From: Bacillota bacterium
Lineage (GTDB): Bacteria; Bacillota; Bacilli; Bacillales_A; Planococcaceae
Assembly: GCA_023405135.1 (NCBI GenBank)
Contig: JAEXYZ010000096.1
Location: 1-64,000 of the forward strand
Direction: 5' to 3'
DNA: 64,000 nt
This document shows positions 16,434 to 26,089 of the stretch, in pieces (position 1 is the first letter of the stretch; each line of letters starts with the position of its first letter). The translations under genes were made by a program, and so were the position numbers. Below the pieces are notes generated by a model. That model did no database searches. It saw only the letters and a list, made by a program, of their open reading frames with translations, and was not told where the DNA came from.

Positions 16434-18161
16434 ATGGGGATGAAAATTACAGAGAGATTAGCTGTTGTTAACGGGGATCATCATTTAAAGGATTATGATG
16501 AAACAGTAGCATCGTTTGATTGGAAAGAGACAGAGAAGTCATTTAGCTGGTATTCAACGGGGAAATTGAATGCTGCGTATGAAGCAATCGATCGTCACAC
16601 TGAAACTTATCGAAAAAATAAAGTGGCACTTTATTTTGATGATGGAGTTCGAAAAGAATCATATTCATTTAATGAAATGAAGTATTTAACGAATAAGGCT
16701 GCGAATGTGTTTAAACAATATTCCAGTTTGGTAAAAGGTGATCGATTATTTATCTTTATGCCACGTTCACCGGAATTGTATTTTTCATTATTAGGTGCAA
16801 TTAAAATGGGTGTTATCGTTGGTCCATTGTTTGAAGCGTTTATGGAAGGGGCAGTATATGATCGTCTATCTGATAGTGAAGCAAAGGCGATAGTTACCGT
16901 TCCAAGTTTATTAAATCGAATTCCATTTGATAAGCTACCACATTTAGAAACGGTCTTCGTTGTAGGAGATAATGTTGAAGAAAATGATAAATTTGTTGAT
17001 TTCAATAGTAAATTAAAAGAAGCATCTTCTAATTTTGAGATTGAGTGGGTTGATAGAGAGGATGGCATGCTATTGCACTATACATCAGGATCTACTGGTG
17101 CCCCGAAAGGTGTTCTGCATGTCCATAACGCAATGCTTCAACATTATCAAACTGCTAGATGGGTGCTAGATTTAAATGATGAAGATATATATTGGTGTAC
17201 TGCAGATCCAGGTTGGGTAACGGGAACTGCATATGGTGTGTTTGGTCCATGGTTAAATGGAGCAACGAATCTTATTGTTGGTGGCCGTTTTAGCCCACAA
17301 GCCTGGTATGGAGCAATTGAAAAATACGGTGTAACAGTTTGGTATAGTGCACCGACAGCTTTCCGAATGCTTATGGGGGCAGGTGCAAGCGTTCTAGAAC
17401 AATACAATCTGTCAACACTTCGTCATGTATTATCGGTTGGGGAACCGTTAAATCCAGAAGTCATTCGTTGGGGAATGGATGAACTTGGACATCGTATTCA
17501 TGATACATGGTGGATGACAGAAACTGGTGGTCATATGATTTGCAACTATCCTTCAATGGAGATTAAACCGGGGTCTATGGGTAAACCAATACCAGGTGTA
17601 TATGCAACAATTGTAGATGATGAAGGAAATGAAGTACCGCCATTTACAATGGGTAATTTAGCTCTTCGTAAAGGCTGGCCGTCAATGATGCGTCAAATTT
17701 GGGGCAATCCGGGTCGTTATGAATCTTACTTCTTAAAAGGACAGTGGTATGTTTCTGGTGACTCAGCGTATATGGATGAGGATGGTTATTTCTGGTTCCA
17801 AGGGCGAGTTGATGATGTTATTATGACTGCTGGAGAGCGTGTAGGTCCTTTTGAAGTAGAAAGTAAGCTTCTTGAGCATCCTGATGTTGTTGAAGCAGGT
17901 GTTATTGGAAAACCAGATCCAGTGCGTGGAGAGATTATTAAGGCGTTTATTGCTTTACGTGAAGGTGTAGAACCAAGTGATGAGCTTGCTGAAAATATTA
18001 GAAATTTCGTTAAAACAGGTTTAGCAGCACATGCTGCACCTCGTGAAATTGAATTTAAAGATAAACTTCCAAAAACACGAAGCGGTAAAATTATGCGCCG
18101 TGTATTAAAAGCTTGGGAATTAAACCTTCCAACGGGTGACCTATCAACAATGGAAGACTAA
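16434..18161 (+). CDS. acsA: Acetyl-coenzyme A synthetase
   Basis: The enzyme activates acetate to acetyl-CoA through acetyl-AMP in the cytoplasm. The adenylate-forming P-loop SGSTGAPKG is at 218-226, WWMTETGG near 358, the SGDSAYMDEDGYFWFQGR hinge region near 440-457, and the C-terminal PKTRSGKIMRR holds the catalytic lysine at residue 552. That lysine corresponds to the residue AcuA acetylates in B. subtilis (Lys549). The 575-residue length is normal. ATG 16434 follows AAAGGGG; ATG 16440 is also possible. It is divergent from acuABC, which encodes its regulators, and ends at a strong terminator. Confidence 0.97.
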   Translation: MGMKITERLAVVNGDHHLKDYDETVASFDWKETEKSFSWYSTGKLNAAYEAIDRHTETYRKNKVALYFDDGVRKESYSFNEMKYLTNKAANVFKQYSSLVKGDRLFIFMPRSPELYFSLLGAIKMGVIVGPLFEAFMEGAVYDRLSDSEAKAIVTVPSLLNRIPFDKLPHLETVFVVGDNVEENDKFVDFNSKLKEASSNFEIEWVDREDGMLLHYTSGSTGAPKGVLHVHNAMLQHYQTARWVLDLNDEDIYWCTADPGWVTGTAYGVFGPWLNGATNLIVGGRFSPQAWYGAIEKYGVTVWYSAPTAFRMLMGAGASVLEQYNLSTLRHVLSVGEPLNPEVIRWGMDELGHRIHDTWWMTETGGHMICNYPSMEIKPGSMGKPIPGVYATIVDDEGNEVPPFTMGNLALRKGWPSMMRQIWGNPGRYESYFLKGQWYVSGDSAYMDEDGYFWFQGRVDDVIMTAGERVGPFEVESKLLEHPDVVEAGVIGKPDPVRGEIIKAFIALREGVEPSDELAENIRNFVKTGLAAHAAPREIEFKDKLPKTRSGKIMRRVLKAWELNLPTGDLSTMED

Positions 18162-18209
18162 TTCTGAGTGAATACATTATATATACTTATAAATTAATAT
18201 TTATACAAG

Positions 18210-18257
18210 AATCTGCTCATTTAATTACTTTTAAATGAGCAGATTTTTTATTTTTTT
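18210..18257 (+). terminator. acsA terminator
   Basis: AATCTGCTCATTTAA (18210-18224) and TTAAATGAGCAGATT (18231-18245) are a perfect 15-base inverted repeat followed by a T-rich tract. Confidence 0.93.
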
Positions 18258-18263
18258 AGTAAA

Positions 18264-18355
18264 TACTTGTTGATTGAAGTGGAAGATGGCGAGTGTAGCT
18301 GCTCCTGTCGCTGCACTTTCGTCGCAAAAAATATTTGGAACGGAATCATCAATTT
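18264..18355. repeat. Dispersed repeat element, copy 2 (GTTGATT-ended)
   Basis: It begins ACTTGTTGATTGAAGTGGAA, shares GGCGAGTG, GCTGCTCCTG, CGTCGCAAAAA and TTTGGAACG with copy 1 at 12360, and ends in a decayed ATCATCAA inverted end. It lacks the internal duplication of copy 1. Like copy 1 it lies immediately downstream of a gene on the same strand. Confidence 0.72.
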
Positions 18356-18424
18356 AGAAAGAAATACCCTTTTAAGTACCGCTAGTTTTATAATTAGAAA
18401 ATTAAAATATATATAAAAATACAG

Positions 18425-18453
18425 TTGACTAAATAATTATGCAGAATTATACT
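18425..18453 (+). promoter_or_regulatory. arg operon promoter with overlapping ARG-box-like operator
   Basis: TTGACT (18425-18430), 17 bases, TATACT (18448-18453). Within the spacer, ATAATT (18433-18438) and AATTAT (18445-18450) form an inverted repeat resembling one ArgR/AhrC half-box pair. An arginine repressor bound there would block the promoter. Confidence 0.6.
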
Positions 18454-18482
18454 AACTGTATCCTGTTTCAGAGGTGAGAGAA

Positions 18483-19517
18483 GTGAAAATTGGAATTATT
18501 GGAGCAACTGGATACGGAGGATTAGAATTAATTCGTTTTTTACATAATCATCCAGAGGTTGAGAATATTGAATTATTTACATCATCAGATGCTGGGGCAA
18601 TCTTTTCATCAAAATTCGGACATTTAGTTACTATTCAAGATCAGCCGTTGCAAGAAATTGAAATTGACAAACTATCAAAGTTTGATGTTGTTTTCACAAG
18701 TACTCCATCCGGGGTTACAAGTTCATTATTGCCTCCGTTAGTTGGAGTTGGACCTAATTTAATAGATTTATCAGGTGATTATCGATTAAAAGATATAAAG
18801 TCTTACGAAAAATGGTATAAAAAAACTGCTGCACCTGAACACCTTGTTAAAGAAAGTGTATACGGCTTAACAGAGTGGAATGCGCAACAAATTAAAGAGT
18901 CCAGTTTAATAGCTAATCCTGGTTGTTACCCAACAGCAGTTTTACTTTCGATTTTACCTTTGATAAAAGAGCGGCTTATAGATTCACAAAATTTAATCAT
19001 TGATGCAAAGAGTGGTGTATCTGGTGCAGGTAATAAACCTTCACAGCTAACTCATTTTAGTGAAATGAATGAAAACTTTTCAATCTATAAAGTAAATGAG
19101 CATCAACATATTCCTGAAATTGAACAGGCAATCGAGATGTTTACTGATGTGCAAACTACAATAACTTTTAATACACATTTAGTTCCAATGACACGAGGAA
19201 TTTTAGCAACTACTTATTCACCGGTATTGCCAGGTGTAACGAACAAACAGTTAAATGATTGTTTAATAGAAACATATAAAAATCATCCATTTGTTCGAGT
19301 TGTTCAAGATGTCTCTGCACTCGGTACAAATCGAGTGAAAGGCTCAAATTACTGCGATATATTCGTTAAATTGGATGAACGAACTAATAGAGCGACAATC
19401 GTAGGGGTTATAGATAATTTAGTTAAGGGGGCAGCGGGGCAGGCCATTCAAAATATGAATGTTCAATTTAATTTACCTGAAACGCTCGGTCTTGATGTAA
19501 TTCCGTTATTTATTTAA
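18483..19517 (+). CDS. argC: N-acetyl-gamma-glutamyl-phosphate reductase
   Basis: This NADPH-dependent enzyme reduces N-acetylglutamyl phosphate to the semialdehyde, the third step of arginine synthesis. The N-terminal Rossmann motif GIIGATGYGG is present, and the catalytic cysteine lies in NPGCYPTA (Cys148). GTG at 18483 is preferred over GTG 18474 because GAGGTGA then sits at proper distance and the protein begins MKIGIIG as in its homologues; the length is then 344. It is first in argCJBD, with argJ 11 bases downstream. Confidence 0.95.
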   Translation: MKIGIIGATGYGGLELIRFLHNHPEVENIELFTSSDAGAIFSSKFGHLVTIQDQPLQEIEIDKLSKFDVVFTSTPSGVTSSLLPPLVGVGPNLIDLSGDYRLKDIKSYEKWYKKTAAPEHLVKESVYGLTEWNAQQIKESSLIANPGCYPTAVLLSILPLIKERLIDSQNLIIDAKSGVSGAGNKPSQLTHFSEMNENFSIYKVNEHQHIPEIEQAIEMFTDVQTTITFNTHLVPMTRGILATTYSPVLPGVTNKQLNDCLIETYKNHPFVRVVQDVSALGTNRVKGSNYCDIFVKLDERTNRATIVGVIDNLVKGAAGQAIQNMNVQFNLPETLGLDVIPLFI

Positions 19518-19528
19518 GGGGGAGAAAA

Positions 19529-20755
19529 ATGTCAAATTCAGTATATGAAATTAGAAAGCTATCAAGCAAAAATATCGTATCACCAAAAGGATTTTCAGCC
19601 GCAGGAATGCATTGCGGTATTAAACATAAAAAGAAAGATTTAGCAATATTAATGAGTGAAGTGCCAGCGAGTGTGGCAGGAGTGTTTACTACAAATGCTG
19701 TGCAAGCAGCGCCTATAAAAGTAACAAAAGAAGTGGTATATAGCGTAGGTAAAATGCAAGCGTTAATTGTAAACTCTGGTAATGCAAATGCCTGTACAGG
19801 AAAACAAGGTCTATTAGATGCATATGAGATGCAAAAATTGGCTGCTGATAAATTTGGAATCGATCCTGCGTTAGTTGGGGTTGCTTCTACAGGTGTTATT
19901 GGTGAAATTATGAAAATGGAACCGATTCGTACAGGGGTAGAAAAACTTGAATTAGGAAGCACACTTGAGCATGGAATTGATTTTGCACAAGCAATATTAA
20001 CAACAGATACAGTAATGAAAAATACGACATATAGCACCATAATCGATGGAAAAGAGGTTGTAATCTCTGGTACAGCAAAAGGGTCTGGTATGATTGAACC
20101 GAACATGGCAACAATGCTTGGGTTTATTACAACTGATGCAAATATTGAAACGAAAGAATTGCAAAAGGCACTTTCAGAAATAACTGATTTAACGTTTAAT
20201 TCAATTACTGTAGATGGTGACACATCAACAAATGATACAGTTATTGTAATGGCAAATGGTTTAGCAGGTAATGAGCCTTTAACACCATTACATCCTGATT
20301 GGAATAATTTCTACAGTACTTTAAAAGCTGTTGCGGAGGATTTAGCAAAGGCGATTGCTCGCGACGGAGAAGGTGCTACAAAGCTTATTGAGGTTGAAGT
20401 AGAAGGCGCAATATCAGATGAAGAAGCGCGTAAAATTGCGAAGACTGTTGTAGGATCGCCATTAGTAAAAACTGCGGTTTTTGGCTGCGACGCAAACTGG
20501 GGACGAATTATTGCAGCTGTTGGATATAGCGGAGCAACAGTGGATCCTGACAAAATTACGATTAAAATTGGGAATGCTCTTATGGTAGAAAATGGGGAGC
20601 CCGTTCCGTTTTCTGAAGACGAGTTAATTAAAATTTTAAAGGCAAATGAAGTGAAAATTTTTGTTTCATTAGGGCAGGGTGAAGGACATGGTTTAGCATG
20701 GGGGTGTGATTTAACATATGACTACGTTCAAATCAACGCATCCTACCGATCGTAA
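19529..20755 (+). CDS. argJ: Bifunctional ornithine acetyltransferase / N-acetylglutamate synthase
   Basis: ArgJ recycles the acetyl group from N-acetylornithine to glutamate, and bifunctional forms also use acetyl-CoA. The precursor self-cleaves before the nucleophile threonine in the family motif GMIEPNMATML, here Thr195, giving alpha and beta chains. The 408-residue length is standard. GGGGGAG precedes the ATG. The 3' end overlaps the proposed argB start by 38 bases. The presence of argJ without argE fits the cyclic acetyl pathway of Bacilli. Confidence 0.96.
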   Translation: MSNSVYEIRKLSSKNIVSPKGFSAAGMHCGIKHKKKDLAILMSEVPASVAGVFTTNAVQAAPIKVTKEVVYSVGKMQALIVNSGNANACTGKQGLLDAYEMQKLAADKFGIDPALVGVASTGVIGEIMKMEPIRTGVEKLELGSTLEHGIDFAQAILTTDTVMKNTTYSTIIDGKEVVISGTAKGSGMIEPNMATMLGFITTDANIETKELQKALSEITDLTFNSITVDGDTSTNDTVIVMANGLAGNEPLTPLHPDWNNFYSTLKAVAEDLAKAIARDGEGATKLIEVEVEGAISDEEARKIAKTVVGSPLVKTAVFGCDANWGRIIAAVGYSGATVDPDKITIKIGNALMVENGEPVPFSEDELIKILKANEVKIFVSLGQGEGHGLAWGCDLTYDYVQINASYRS

Positions 20756-21512
20756 AAAAATCGTCATTAAATTGGGTGGAAGTACTTTGGAAGGCTTAAA
20801 TAAAGCCTTCTATTCTAATTTTAAAGATTTACAACAACAAGGGTTTGATATCATTATTACTCATGGTGGAGGACCTGCAATAAATAGAGAGCTAGATAAG
20901 CATCATATATCATCAAACATTTTAAATGGAATACGTGTAACTAGTGATGAAGCAATTGATGTCGTTAAGTCCACTTTAATTGGAAAAGTAAATCCTGGTC
21001 TTGTAAGTGAACTAAATCAAGCCGGTATTAAAGCAATAGGATTGAATGGTTTTGATGGATTGTTATTAGAAAGTGAGTTTTTAGACAAAGAGACTTATGG
21101 CTTTGTAGGTAAAGTGAAGAAAGTAAATACTGACTTATTACAAACTTTGTGTAACAACAATATAGTTCCTGTTATTGCATGTATTGGTGCAACAAATGAT
21201 GGGCAGGCATTAAATATTAATGGTGACACAGTCGCAAGTGAAGTAGCTTTAGCAGTAGGTGCAGTTAGTTTATTACTAGTAACAGATGTGTCGGGGATAC
21301 GTATTGAAGGACAATATCAAAAAGAGGCTACTCCGAATTTAATTGATCACTGGATTCAAGAAGGACACATTTACGGTGGGATGATTCCAAAAGTTCAAGG
21401 TGCACTACAAGTATTAAATGCTGGAGTACCTTCAGTACAAATTGTAGATGATCATTTAATAGGAACGACGATTTTAGCTTCTTATAGCAATGGATTAACA
21501 CCATTGAGGTGA
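20718..21512 (+). CDS. argB: Acetylglutamate kinase
   Basis: It phosphorylates N-acetylglutamate, the second step of arginine synthesis. The amino acid kinase motifs are VIKLGGSTL (N-terminal), ITHGGGPAIN near residue 50, and the ATP-site NGDTVASEVA region. ATG 20718 lies within argJ, with GGGGTG upstream; the 12 or so residues before the conserved KIVIKLGG are not conserved in the family, so the true start might be a weaker codon closer to it. The stop overlaps the region where an argD frame opens (GTGATG), indicating tight coupling. Confidence 0.93.
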   Translation: MTTFKSTHPTDRKKIVIKLGGSTLEGLNKAFYSNFKDLQQQGFDIIITHGGGPAINRELDKHHISSNILNGIRVTSDEAIDVVKSTLIGKVNPGLVSELNQAGIKAIGLNGFDGLLLESEFLDKETYGFVGKVKKVNTDLLQTLCNNNIVPVIACIGATNDGQALNINGDTVASEVALAVGAVSLLLVTDVSGIRIEGQYQKEATPNLIDHWIQEGHIYGGMIPKVQGALQVLNAGVPSVQIVDDHLIGTTILASYSNGLTPLR

Positions 21513-21559
21513 TGAATCAATTGTTAAAGAACAAAATGATAGGAAAAGGAGCAAATCTA

Positions 21560-22690
21560 ATGAGTGCACTTTTTAATAACTATGCTAGAAGACCAATTAG
21601 TATAGTCGAAGGAAAAGGAACAATTGTAAAAGATAGTGATGGCAAACGTTACTTAGATTTTACAAGCGGCATTGCAGTTTGTTGTTTAGGCCATGCACAT
21701 CCATCTCTAGTAAAAGCTATACAAGAACAAAGCGAGAAAATTTGGCACATTAGTAATTTATTTGATAGTCCTGGTCAAGTGAGTTTAGCAGAAAGCTTAG
21801 TAAAGGATAATCATTTATCTCATGCCTTTTTTTGTAACAGTGGTGCAGAGGCAAATGAAGCAGCAATTAAACTTGCTCGTAAACATACTGAAAAGCATCA
21901 TATTATTACATTTGAACAATCATTCCATGGTCGTACGTTTGGTGCAATGTCTGCAACAGGTCAAGAAAAAATTCAAAAAGGATTTGGACCGTTAGTTGAT
22001 AAATTCACAGTATTACCTTTCAATGATGTAGAAGCATTAAAGGGAGCGATAGATGATTCTGTTGCAGCTATTATGCTTGAAATTATTCAAGGTGAAGGTG
22101 GAGTAAATGCAGTATCAGAAGACTTCGCTAATGCAATTAATGAAATATGTGAAACGAGTGATATTTTATTAATTGTAGATGAGGTTCAAACTGGAATCGG
22201 ACGTACAGGCACACGTTTTGCTTTTGAACAAACTTCCTTAAAACCAGATATTGTATCAATGGCAAAAGGATTAGGTGGAGGATTCCCGATTGCAGGAATT
22301 CTTGGAACTGCCGAATTATATGATACATTCGGGCCTGGCACACATGGTACTACCTTTGGTGGAAACCCATTAGGTGTCGCAGTTGCACAAACGGTGATTG
22401 ATATTGTGTTCCAACAATCTTTTTTAGATGAAGTAAAAGCAAAATCAGAGTATTTAGTAAAGAATTTAAAAGATGCATTACCTCAAGAGCAATTCACAGT
22501 TCGAGGAAAAGGTTTAATGCTTGGTATTGATTGTGGTAGAGAAGTAGGATCACTTGTAGCAAAAGCAGAAGATGCAGGTCTATTACTTGTTGCTGCGGGT
22601 CCTAATGTGTTGCGATTACTTCCACCATTAACTGTAAGTGAAGCAGAAATTGATGAAGCAGTGGAGATATTAAAAAGTGTTTTACTATAA
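21560..22690 (+). CDS. argD: Acetylornithine aminotransferase
   Basis: This PLP enzyme converts N-acetylglutamate semialdehyde to N-acetylornithine. Class III aminotransferase landmarks are the SGAEANEAA phosphate-binding region, DEVQTGIGRTG, and the Schiff-base lysine in SMAKGLGGG (Lys236). ATG 21560 is chosen because AAAAGGAG precedes it and the product then begins MSALFNNY as family members do; the frame also opens at GTG 21509, which overlaps the argB stop. It is the last gene here. The carAB and argF genes that follow in the B. subtilis arg operon are not present. Confidence 0.95.
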   Translation: MSALFNNYARRPISIVEGKGTIVKDSDGKRYLDFTSGIAVCCLGHAHPSLVKAIQEQSEKIWHISNLFDSPGQVSLAESLVKDNHLSHAFFCNSGAEANEAAIKLARKHTEKHHIITFEQSFHGRTFGAMSATGQEKIQKGFGPLVDKFTVLPFNDVEALKGAIDDSVAAIMLEIIQGEGGVNAVSEDFANAINEICETSDILLIVDEVQTGIGRTGTRFAFEQTSLKPDIVSMAKGLGGGFPIAGILGTAELYDTFGPGTHGTTFGGNPLGVAVAQTVIDIVFQQSFLDEVKAKSEYLVKNLKDALPQEQFTVRGKGLMLGIDCGREVGSLVAKAEDAGLLLVAAGPNVLRLLPPLTVSEAEIDEAVEILKSVLL

Positions 22691-22700
22691 TTAAAAAATG

Positions 22701-22736
22701 AAAGAGCAGTCTCGTATAATGAGACTGCTCTTTTTC
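22701..22736. terminator. Bidirectional terminator between argD and the PBP gene
   Basis: AAAGAGCAGTCTC (22701-22713) and GAGACTGCTCTTT (22721-22733) are perfect arms with a T-run on the plus side and an A-run before them. Confidence 0.92.
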
Positions 22737-25631
22737 TTAGCCTTCTTGATTTTCATCAGTAGGTTGTTCTTCGTGATTATGACCATTTCCTTCGTTCGAA
22801 TTCCCATTATTATTATGCTCTTTGTTATCGTCTTCACCATTTACTGGTAGTTCTTTGCCAGACGGTGGTGCTGAAGAAGTTGTAGACACTGTATTCGAAT
22901 GCGCGGATTCCTTACCAGTAATGTCGACAGCAACAACAACATAAGTTCCGCCTTGTTGGATTGTAATTTTACGACCTTGACCGTCTCTTAATGTAGCGAA
23001 ATGTTTTCTACTACCATCAGCAACGTTATAAACTCGATAACCGATTACATCATTCGAACTAGATTTTGACCAAACTAATGTTGAACCTTGTAAAGATGCA
23101 TTTACTGCCTCAGGAGCTTTACTATCTGCATTAAATCTTGCAGATGAAATAACTTTACCGCTGCTTGATGGCAATAATTTTGAAGCATCTCCTCCTAAAC
23201 GTCCGAGCATTCGATCTGCAAACTCTGAGCTTAAACCGACTCCACCTGCAATGACAAATTCACTAGGGGTTGAATCTAATGCTCGATAAGCTTTGCCATC
23301 AATCATTACTGAGGAAGCTGAAATGAAAATATCTTCAGTTCCTGATGGTAAAAATACATTTCGGTTAAATAGATCTGATCGAACATATCCAGCATTTAAA
23401 CAAGCTGTGGAAGGACCAAGACCTGATATTCCACAAAATGAAGCTCTGACAACATTTTCGGGTTGCTTAAATATTTCGTTTGAACTTACAACTTCAGGAT
23501 TCACATCGTATATACTATTCATTAAAGTTGCCCACAACATATTTACCCGAGTACTTGGTTGGAAGTACGTATTATTAAATTGACTTAAAGATCTCGGTTG
23601 ATCGTAACCCATCCAAACTCCTAGGGTAACATTTGGATTGTAGCCTACTAGCCATACATCTTTATATTCTTGAGTTGTTCCTGTTTTAGCTGCAAAATCT
23701 GCAGAGAATTTTAACATACTATTTGCTCTAGATGCTGTACCGTAATCTAAAACATCTCTTAACATATCTGTAACCATATATGCCGTTTCTTCAGAAAATA
23801 CTTGAACAGGTTCAGATTTATGTTCGTAAATGACATTGCCATCTAAATCTACTATTTTTTCTATCATGTAAGCATTTATAAATTGCCCACCATTTGCAAA
23901 AGTGGTAAAGGCATTTGTATTTTCTTCAACAGTAGTACCATTCGTTAAACCACCAATTGCAGTAGCAAGATTCACATAGTCACCCTCAGATAATTTTGTA
24001 AAGCCCATTTTCTCTAAGAATGTCGCCGGTCTTCTATCTAAAATTGAATCGTAAAGTCGTAACGCTGGTAAGTTTTGTGAGTATGCTAATGCTTCTCGAG
24101 CAGGAATGATACCTCTTTCTTCATTTTTATTGTAGTTAGAAGGGCTATATCCATCAAAGCTACGAGTAAATTTAACATCGACTACTGGACTTCCTGGCCC
24201 AATGACACCATATTCTATTGCAGGTGCATATGCTAATAATGGTTTCATTGTTGATCCGTTTGGACGATAGGCTTGTGTAGCATGATTTAGCTGTTCGATA
24301 TTAAAATCTCTTCCGCCGACAAAACTTAAAATTTTACCAGTCTTATTTTCGATTACGATACTGCCGAGCTGAACAGGCATTTGAATTTGTTTTTCTTCAT
24401 TTGTTTCTGGATCGGTTTCAGTTTTGGTGAAGGTTTGTCCATAATACTTGAAATTTTTCGCTGTCTCTTGCATAGCATCGTACATTTCTTTATCGATCGT
24501 TGAATAGATTCGATAGCCACCAGAACGAACGTTACGGTCTGCTAAAATCATATATTTTTCTTTTAAATTTTCTTCCTCTAATAAGCGTCCAGGATCAATC
24601 CCATCTTTTTCCGCCAAAACTTCTGCCATTATTTCTTTTGCTCTATTTTCAAGCTCATAAGTAAGCCATGGATAATTATCAGTTGCTTGCGTTTCAGGTT
24701 CCCTAAAATCCTTAGTAATATCATAGCTGATGGCTTGCTCATATTCGGGTTCTGTTATGTAACCTACCTCTAACATACGACTTAGTACGACTTTCATTCG
24801 GTCAATGCCCGGTTGTAATCCTTCTGCATCTTTTAATTCACCAGTGTTCGTAAAAGGTGTATGTGCATAAGGAGCTTGAGGAATCCCAGCAATGTAAGCT
24901 GCTTGTGGTAAATTTAATTCAGAGGCAGATATTCCAAAAATACCTTGTGCAGCAGTTTCAACACCTGCAATATTTTTTCCAGATGCATTACGTCCATATG
25001 GGATAATGTTTAAATATGCTTCTAGTATTTCTTCCTTTGACATAAATTTCTCTAATCTTAAGGCAAGTAATATTTCACGAGCTTTTCTTTCATAGGAAAC
25101 TTCATTAGTTAAAATTTGATTTTTAATTAATTGCTGTGTTAAGGTCGAGCCACCTGTCTGAGTAGAGGAGTTAGTAAAGTCTTGGAACAGTCCTCTTAGA
25201 ACAGCTTTTGGAACAATTCCATTATGTTCGCGGAAATATTCATCCTCTGTAGCAAGAACAGCGTTTACTAACATTGGGGAAACTTTTCCGATAGATGTTT
25301 CACGGCGTTCTAAATCTGTACGAAGCTTACCAATGTATATATTATTAGCAAAATATATTTCACTTGTTTCTTCATAACTATAAATCTGTTCTCTCATTTC
25401 TTCTTTTGATTGGAGAGCATCATCTTTAACAAGTGACGCAAAATAACCTGCACCGATTGCTCCGACAAATACAAGTCCTGTCACTAAACAAATTAAAAAA
25501 ATAAGCGTCAAATTCCATATGACACCACCAGTAATTCGTATTTTTCTCATTTGTTTTGAAGAGGCGAGAGTTTCTATTTTTTCATTGAATTGTTTCATTC
25601 GTTCTTTTAATTCATCAATCCATTCTTTCAC
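22737..25631 (-). CDS. Class A penicillin-binding protein (PBP1A family)
   Basis: This is a bifunctional peptidoglycan polymerase and cross-linker. Order: short cytoplasmic tail, membrane anchor (about 33-62), GT51 glycosyltransferase with the catalytic Glu in ATEDEYFREHNGI near residue 130, and a transpeptidase with STMK near 456, SQN near 515 and KTGTT near 648. A fibronectin type III-like domain (about 840-915) and a disordered tail rich in Gly, Asn, Glu and His (920-964) follow. The GTG start at 25631 has GGGGGTG upstream. At 964 residues it is longer than many PBP1A proteins because of the C-terminal additions. It is divergent from tyrS and single-gene. Confidence 0.94.
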   Translation of the reverse strand: MKEWIDELKERMKQFNEKIETLASSKQMRKIRITGGVIWNLTLIFLICLVTGLVFVGAIGAGYFASLVKDDALQSKEEMREQIYSYEETSEIYFANNIYIGKLRTDLERRETSIGKVSPMLVNAVLATEDEYFREHNGIVPKAVLRGLFQDFTNSSTQTGGSTLTQQLIKNQILTNEVSYERKAREILLALRLEKFMSKEEILEAYLNIIPYGRNASGKNIAGVETAAQGIFGISASELNLPQAAYIAGIPQAPYAHTPFTNTGELKDAEGLQPGIDRMKVVLSRMLEVGYITEPEYEQAISYDITKDFREPETQATDNYPWLTYELENRAKEIMAEVLAEKDGIDPGRLLEEENLKEKYMILADRNVRSGGYRIYSTIDKEMYDAMQETAKNFKYYGQTFTKTETDPETNEEKQIQMPVQLGSIVIENKTGKILSFVGGRDFNIEQLNHATQAYRPNGSTMKPLLAYAPAIEYGVIGPGSPVVDVKFTRSFDGYSPSNYNKNEERGIIPAREALAYSQNLPALRLYDSILDRRPATFLEKMGFTKLSEGDYVNLATAIGGLTNGTTVEENTNAFTTFANGGQFINAYMIEKIVDLDGNVIYEHKSEPVQVFSEETAYMVTDMLRDVLDYGTASRANSMLKFSADFAAKTGTTQEYKDVWLVGYNPNVTLGVWMGYDQPRSLSQFNNTYFQPSTRVNMLWATLMNSIYDVNPEVVSSNEIFKQPENVVRASFCGISGLGPSTACLNAGYVRSDLFNRNVFLPSGTEDIFISASSVMIDGKAYRALDSTPSEFVIAGGVGLSSEFADRMLGRLGGDASKLLPSSSGKVISSARFNADSKAPEAVNASLQGSTLVWSKSSSNDVIGYRVYNVADGSRKHFATLRDGQGRKITIQQGGTYVVVAVDITGKESAHSNTVSTTSSAPPSGKELPVNGEDDNKEHNNNGNSNEGNGHNHEEQPTDENQEG

Positions 25632-25694
25632 TTAATACACCCCCCTAAAATCTCGTCTATTATAGCATATTTCTATCTTGTACGAATATAGTTA

Positions 25695-25722
25695 TTGACA
25701 ATCAAATTAGAATGGGTAGAAT
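25695..25722 (+). promoter_or_regulatory. tyrS promoter
   Basis: A consensus TTGACA (25695-25700), 16 bases, TAGAAT (25717-25722), upstream of the T-box leader. Confidence 0.65.
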
Positions 25723-25759
25723 AATCAATATAGTTTTTCAAGTTATGATAAGTTTGAAG

Positions 25760-25976
25760 TAATGTTTTCACTCCCTGTGATAGAGAGCTAGCGTTTGGTG
25801 AAAGCTAGACATAGTGTAGACATGAATTACGTTCTTGGAGCTTGAACGTCCCCGTCGCGATAGACGTTTAATGAGTGGGAGTAGGTCTAATAGACTTGCT
25901 TCAAGCTAGGTGGTACCGCGTTAATTTGTTATTAACGTCCTTGCATGCAACATTGCGTGTGGGGACGTTTTTTTAT
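25760..25976 (+). promoter_or_regulatory. T-box riboswitch (tRNA-Tyr responsive) of tyrS
   Basis: The T-box antiterminator signature AGGTGGTACCGCG lies at 25908-25920. The terminator that competes with it pairs AACGTCC (25934-25940) with GGACGTT (25963-25969) and ends in T7. Stem I spans about 25780-25890, with GAGAGCTAGCG near its base. In its specifier region TAC (25828-25830), the tyrosine codon, is followed by a purine, as expected. Uncharged tRNA-Tyr should favour read-through into tyrS. Confidence 0.92.
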
Positions 25977-26089
25977 TGTAATAAATAATAAAATACATTA
26001 TCGAAAGATGTATCGGGTAGATTTATGCTTTGATAAATGTATGAAAAGAAGTCTATTAAACCAAATATGAAGATGTAGGAGGAATTATT

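Noticed and set aside
19510..20223. Long reverse-strand ORF of 237 codons opposite argJ
   Set aside because: It is fully antisense to the well-conserved argJ and has no ribosome binding site; it arises from the codon bias of argJ.
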